This document shows positions 30,637-32,903 of a stretch of DNA of 32,903 nucleotides, in pieces. How positions within the stretch are numbered: position 1 is the first letter of the stretch; every line of letters begins with the position of its first letter. Made by a program: the position numbers and the translations under genes. The notes beneath the pieces were generated by a model. The model made no database searches. It saw only the letters and a program-made list of their open reading frames with translations, and was not told where the DNA came from. Source of the DNA: Lentisphaeria bacterium (GTDB taxonomy: Bacteria; Verrucomicrobiota; Lentisphaeria; Victivallales; Victivallaceae); NCBI GenBank assembly GCA_017466125.1, contig JAFTUS010000211.1:1-32903 (forward strand). The letters run 5' to 3'.

Positions 30637-30984
30637 TTATTTTGTACGCAACTCTTTGACGCGGGCGGCTTTACCGACTTTGTCGCGGAGGTAGTACAGT
30701 TTGGAACGCCGGACGTCGCCACGACGGACGACTTCGATACCGGCGATACGGGGGCTGTTCATGGGGAACACGCGTTCCACACCCATACCGGCCTGCACAC
30801 GGCGGACGGTGAAGGTCTCTTCAATACCCTGACCGCGACGGGCGATCACAGTACCCTGGAACATCTGAATACGCTCGGTGTCGCCTTCGACGATCTTGAC
30901 CGAAATCTTGATCGTATCGCCAACGTTAAATTCGTAGCGTTCAGGCTTGACTTGCTCATTGCGAATTTTGTCAAGTACGTTCAT
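30637..30984 (-). CDS. rplS: Large-subunit ribosomal protein L19
   Basis: A 115-residue ribosomal protein at the 30S-50S interface. It shows the expected blocks: [60 protein letters not shown], and [20 protein letters not shown], with the end [20 protein letters not shown]. Length is typical. Its ATG overlaps the trmD stop (ATGA), so the two are translationally coupled. Confidence 0.98.
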   Translation of the reverse strand: MNVLDKIRNEQVKPERYEFNVGDTIKISVKIVEGDTERIQMFQGTVIARRGQGIEETFTVRRVQAGMGVERVFPMNSPRIAGIEVVRRGDVRRSKLYYLRDKVGKAARVKELRTK

Positions 30985-31682
30985 TTCAACTTATTCTCCG
31001 TTATTTGTAAAAACGTTTTCCATAAATCAGGTCGCCGTTTGCGCGTAAGCTCTTCGGCTTTTTCTCTTCTCCACTTTGCAATGGCGCCGTGGTCTCCAGA
31101 GAGGAGAACCTCCGGCACTGCCATTCCCCGGAAGACCGGCGGTCTGGTGTACTGAGGATACTCCAGCAATCCGGCGGAGTGCGATTCATCCACACTGGAC
31201 TGATCGTCCCCCAGAGCCCCGGGCAGCAGCCGTATCACGGCATCCGCCATGACCATTGCCGCCAGATTGCCGCTGGTGAGAACGAAATCGCCGAGCGATA
31301 TTTCTCTATCCACCAACAATTCGATGGCTCTCTCATCGACTCCCTCGTAATGTCCGGCGATAATGAGCAGATGCTCTTTTTCCGCCAGTTCTCTTGCGAC
31401 CTTCTGATTGAAGCGTTCGCCTCTCGGGGAAGTCAGGATCACTGTCGTCTGCGGGGTTCTGATGTCTTCCACTGCTTCAACCAGCGGTTCGACTTTCATC
31501 AGCATCCCCGGACCTCCGCCGTATGGTCTTTCATCGACCGTACCGCGTGCATCGTGAGTATACTTCCGCAAATCGATCGCGTTGATCTCTGCCAAACCTT
31601 TGGCGGAGGCCCTGCCGATGATACTTTCACCGAGGGGTCCCGGGAACATTTCCGGGAACAGCGTCAACACATCGATCCGCAT
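30981..31682 (-). CDS. trmD: tRNA (guanine37-N1)-methyltransferase
   Basis: A 233-residue SPOUT methyltransferase that makes m1G at position 37 of tRNAs reading CNN/GGN-type codons, preventing frameshifts. Motifs are [20 protein letters not shown] at the start, [20 protein letters not shown] near residue 50, [20 protein letters not shown] near 105 (AdoMet knot), and [20 protein letters not shown] following it. ATG 31682 is preferred over an upstream ATG at 31703, which overlaps the khpA stop. It is located directly after khpA with no rimM between, and ends in an ATGA overlap with rplS. Confidence 0.97.
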   Translation of the reverse strand: MRIDVLTLFPEMFPGPLGESIIGRASAKGLAEINAIDLRKYTHDARGTVDERPYGGGPGMLMKVEPLVEAVEDIRTPQTTVILTSPRGERFNQKVARELAEKEHLLIIAGHYEGVDERAIELLVDREISLGDFVLTSGNLAAMVMADAVIRLLPGALGDDQSSVDESHSAGLLEYPQYTRPPVFRGMAVPEVLLSGDHGAIAKWRREKAEELTRKRRPDLWKTFLQITENKLK

Positions 31683-31703
31683 TGCGCAAACAACACCGGG
31701 CAC

Positions 31704-32021
31704 TCAGTCGAGGACTTCGACTGAAACCCGCTTTCTCTGCCGGCCGGCAGCACCGCTCACGAGCGAACGGATCGCCATGATGGTTTTGCCGCGTTTGCCG
31801 ACAATCTTACCAATATCTTCTTTCCGGCAGGCGATTTTGATGACATAGCCTTCAGCATTCTCTTCGGTCTGGATCTTCACATCTTCGGGAAAATCCACGA
31901 GAGCGTTGACGACGAAACCAACAAAACCTTCCAGATCCCGCAGACTGCCGGTGCTTTCGCAACCGCAGCAGCATTTGGAACTTTCAGAGCCGCCGAACAG
32001 TTTTTTCAAGAATGAGAACAT
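31704..32021 (-). CDS. khpA: KH-domain RNA-binding protein KhpA with Cys-rich N-terminus
   Basis: A 105-residue protein with one KH domain: EGFVGFVVNALVDFPEDVKI, then GYVIKIACRKEDIGKIVGKR with the G-x-x-G loop (GKRG) near residue 78, and a VSGAAGRQRKRVSVEVLD end. KhpA binds small RNAs and mRNAs, often with KhpB. Unlike typical KhpA (about 75-80 residues) it has an extra N-terminal 25 residues reading MFSFLKKLFGGSESSKCCCG then CES, rich in cysteine, and a hydrophobic start that could touch the membrane. Its place between rpsP and trmD is normal for khpA. The role of the Cys cluster is unknown. Confidence 0.88.
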   Translation of the reverse strand: MFSFLKKLFGGSESSKCCCGCESTGSLRDLEGFVGFVVNALVDFPEDVKIQTEENAEGYVIKIACRKEDIGKIVGKRGKTIMAIRSLVSGAAGRQRKRVSVEVLD

Positions 32022-32062
32022 TCTTCCAATTCCTTTATTTTCTCACACCGTTTCGTGGAGAA

Positions 32063-32467
32063 TCAAGCCTCAGCAGGAGCCTCTTCGGCGGGGGCTTCGG
32101 CTGCGGCTGCAGCGGCTGCCTCTGCTTCAGCCTTGGCGGCGGCTTCGGCTTCTGCCTTTGCCTTTGCTTCGGCTTCGAGTTTGGCTTTTGCCTTCTTGGA
32201 GAGAGCCGGTTTGCGGACGGTGTCCTTGCGGCTGACACCCTTGACGGCGCGATCGGCGATACCGTCGACTACGTCACTGGAGGATGCGCCAACGCTCTTC
32301 CAGTAAGCGAGACGTTCCAGGTTGATCTTTTCTTCTTTGGTGCGCGGATTGTAGTAACCCAACTCTTCGATGGCGCGGCCGTCGCGGCTGGAACGCTGAT
32401 CCATGACCACGATACGGAAGCACGCTGCATTGAGAGAACCCGTGCGTTTCAATCTGATTCTGACCAT
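32063..32467 (-). CDS. rpsP: Small-subunit ribosomal protein S16 with Ala/Glu/Lys-rich extension
   Basis: A 134-residue protein. The first 82 residues are ordinary S16: MVRIRLKRTGSLNAACFRIV, DQRSSRDGRAIEELGYYNPR, and then INLERLAYWKSVGASSSD. Residues about 85-134 form a long, low-complexity helix of Lys, Ala and Glu repeats (AKAEAEAAAKAEAEAAAAAA) ending in PAEEAPAEA. Extensions of S16 exist elsewhere but this one is unusually alanine-rich. The GAGG before the ATG is at normal spacing. It is the first gene of the long minus-strand cluster, with a promoter at 32654-32681. Confidence 0.95.
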   Translation of the reverse strand: MVRIRLKRTGSLNAACFRIVVMDQRSSRDGRAIEELGYYNPRTKEEKINLERLAYWKSVGASSSDVVDGIADRAVKGVSRKDTVRKPALSKKAKAKLEAEAKAKAEAEAAAKAEAEAAAAAAAEAPAEEAPAEA

Positions 32468-32549
32468 AACTAAATTTACCTCTTTGTTTTTTCAATTTGC
32501 TCATGCAAACATTATCTCTTCATACCGCCAAAGTTTCTCCGCCGCTGAC

Positions 32550-32579
32550 GTCCGGAACAGCCACGTTTTTCTACCGGAC
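32550..32579 (-). promoter_or_regulatory. Hairpin in the long rpsP leader
   Basis: GTCCGG/CCGGAC stem with an 18-base loop in the approximately 180-nt leader. It may host feedback control by S16 or another product; it matches no RNA class that I recognise. Confidence 0.3.
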
Positions 32580-32653
32580 ACGGCATCGACCGACTCCCAG
32601 GCCCGAGGATTTGGCCATAAGTCTTGCAGTCTCGCTGTATAAAGATTGCATTT

Positions 32654-32681
32654 AATATACTCTCATTAAACTTTTTAGCAA
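32654..32681 (-). promoter_or_regulatory. Probable promoter of the rpsP cluster
   Basis: Minus-strand TTGCTA (32676-32681) and TATATT (32654-32659), spacing 16. Predicted leader to the rpsP ATG is about 180 nt. Confidence 0.5.
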
Positions 32682-32903
32682 GTTTTTTTTTGATTTTTTT
32701 TAAAAAATTATCATTTTTTTATCAAAATCGACATTCAAACGGAAAATTTTTCCTTTGGCTGAGTACTAAACGTTGACTGATTTTTACAGGGGCTTCGGAA
32801 TGCTTCGTCCGCTCAACGCCCCGATAAAATACGCTACGCTCTTTTTTCGAGGCATCGCTCCCGGCGAGTGGTATTGCCTCATGCGAGGCAATATCGACGC
32901 TGC
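32682..32903. other. Non-coding stretch with A/T tract and inverted repeats
   Basis: It begins with poly-A/T runs, then has inverted repeats GGGGC/GCCCC (32789-32793, 32818-32822) and a perfect TATTGCCTC-ATGC-GAGGCAATA (32872-32893). The short open frame on the minus strand (about 40 codons, to a TAA near 32784) looks like repeat sequence, not a gene. Confidence 0.45.

Noticed and set aside
32468..32653. Signal recognition particle RNA in the rpsP leader
   Set aside because: The conserved GGAAGGAAGCA-type tip is absent on both strands.
32784..32903. Partial open frame at the right edge, minus strand
   Set aside because: About 40 codons with repeat-like composition and inverted repeats inside; likely a palindromic repeat.
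1..32903. CRISPR array or defence island
   Set aside because: No regularly spaced repeats and no recognisable defence genes; only the integrase edge suggests that accessory DNA lies outside to the left.

Overview
The window most likely comes from a Lentisphaerota (Victivallales-type) bacterium or a close PVC relative. This is inferred from three things. There is a pseudopilin of the N-methylation plus H-X9-D type, with the N-terminus [14 protein letters not shown], placed next to a beta-helix polysaccharide-degrading gene. Small catabolic units pair a glycoside hydrolase with an AraC regulator. The translation genes follow an otherwise ordinary Gram-negative order, with an LPS heptosyltransferase nearby. 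No 16S gene is present, so the assignment rests on protein character only.

Layout. (1) 1-510: the first 99 codons of a phage/island-type tyrosine recombinase, then a terminator and a tRNA-Arg(ACG) gene. This looks like the edge of an integrated element at a tRNA. (2) 689-3093, minus strand: mreB, a DUF2156/LPG-synthetase-C-like gene and a yggL homologue, closed by a terminator. (3) 3216-7054, plus strand: an ADP-heptose:LPS heptosyltransferase, a GHL6-like glycoside hydrolase and an SGNH hydrolase. (4) 7202-18049: an accessory carbohydrate region. It holds a secreted GH28-like beta-helix protein with a pseudopilin, a GH39-like enzyme, a GH4 enzyme and three divergently placed AraC regulators. 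A rubrerythrin and a beta-lactamase-fold serine hydrolase lie among them. (5) 18031-32467: a run of 18 or more genes, all on the minus strand. In transcription order these are rpsP, khpA, trmD, rplS, rnhB, thrS, infC, rpmI, rplT, pheS, pheT, ribH, nusB, ftsY, ribD, ribE, an unknown gene and an acyl-ACP thioesterase. (6) 32468-32903: the rpsP leader and promoter, then a non-coding A/T-rich stretch with inverted repeats.

How the parts work together. The carbohydrate region reads as outside-in degradation. The signal-peptide beta-helix enzyme acts outside the cytoplasm, and the GH39-like, GH4 and GHL6-like enzymes, which lack signal peptides, would finish oligosaccharides inside. Each unit has a nearby AraC sensor and palindromes or direct repeats in the divergent promoter region. 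The minus-strand cluster joins the rpsP-trmD-rplS group to the thrS-infC-rpmI-rplT-pheST group (the E. coli order) and then to riboflavin genes.

Most interesting points: infC appears to start at a non-canonical AUA codon behind a strong Shine-Dalgarno. ThrRS lacks its N-terminal TGS domain, and a stop codon just upstream shows this is not a start-site error. rimM is missing from its usual place between khpA and trmD. KhpA has a Cys-rich N-terminal extension. Structured RNAs lie before thrS (T-box-like core), infC, rpmI and pheS. An unrecognised protein and a thioesterase are translationally linked to the riboflavin genes. I did not find a clear new defence system or CRISPR array; the novelty here is mainly regulatory RNA and gene-neighbourhood novelty.
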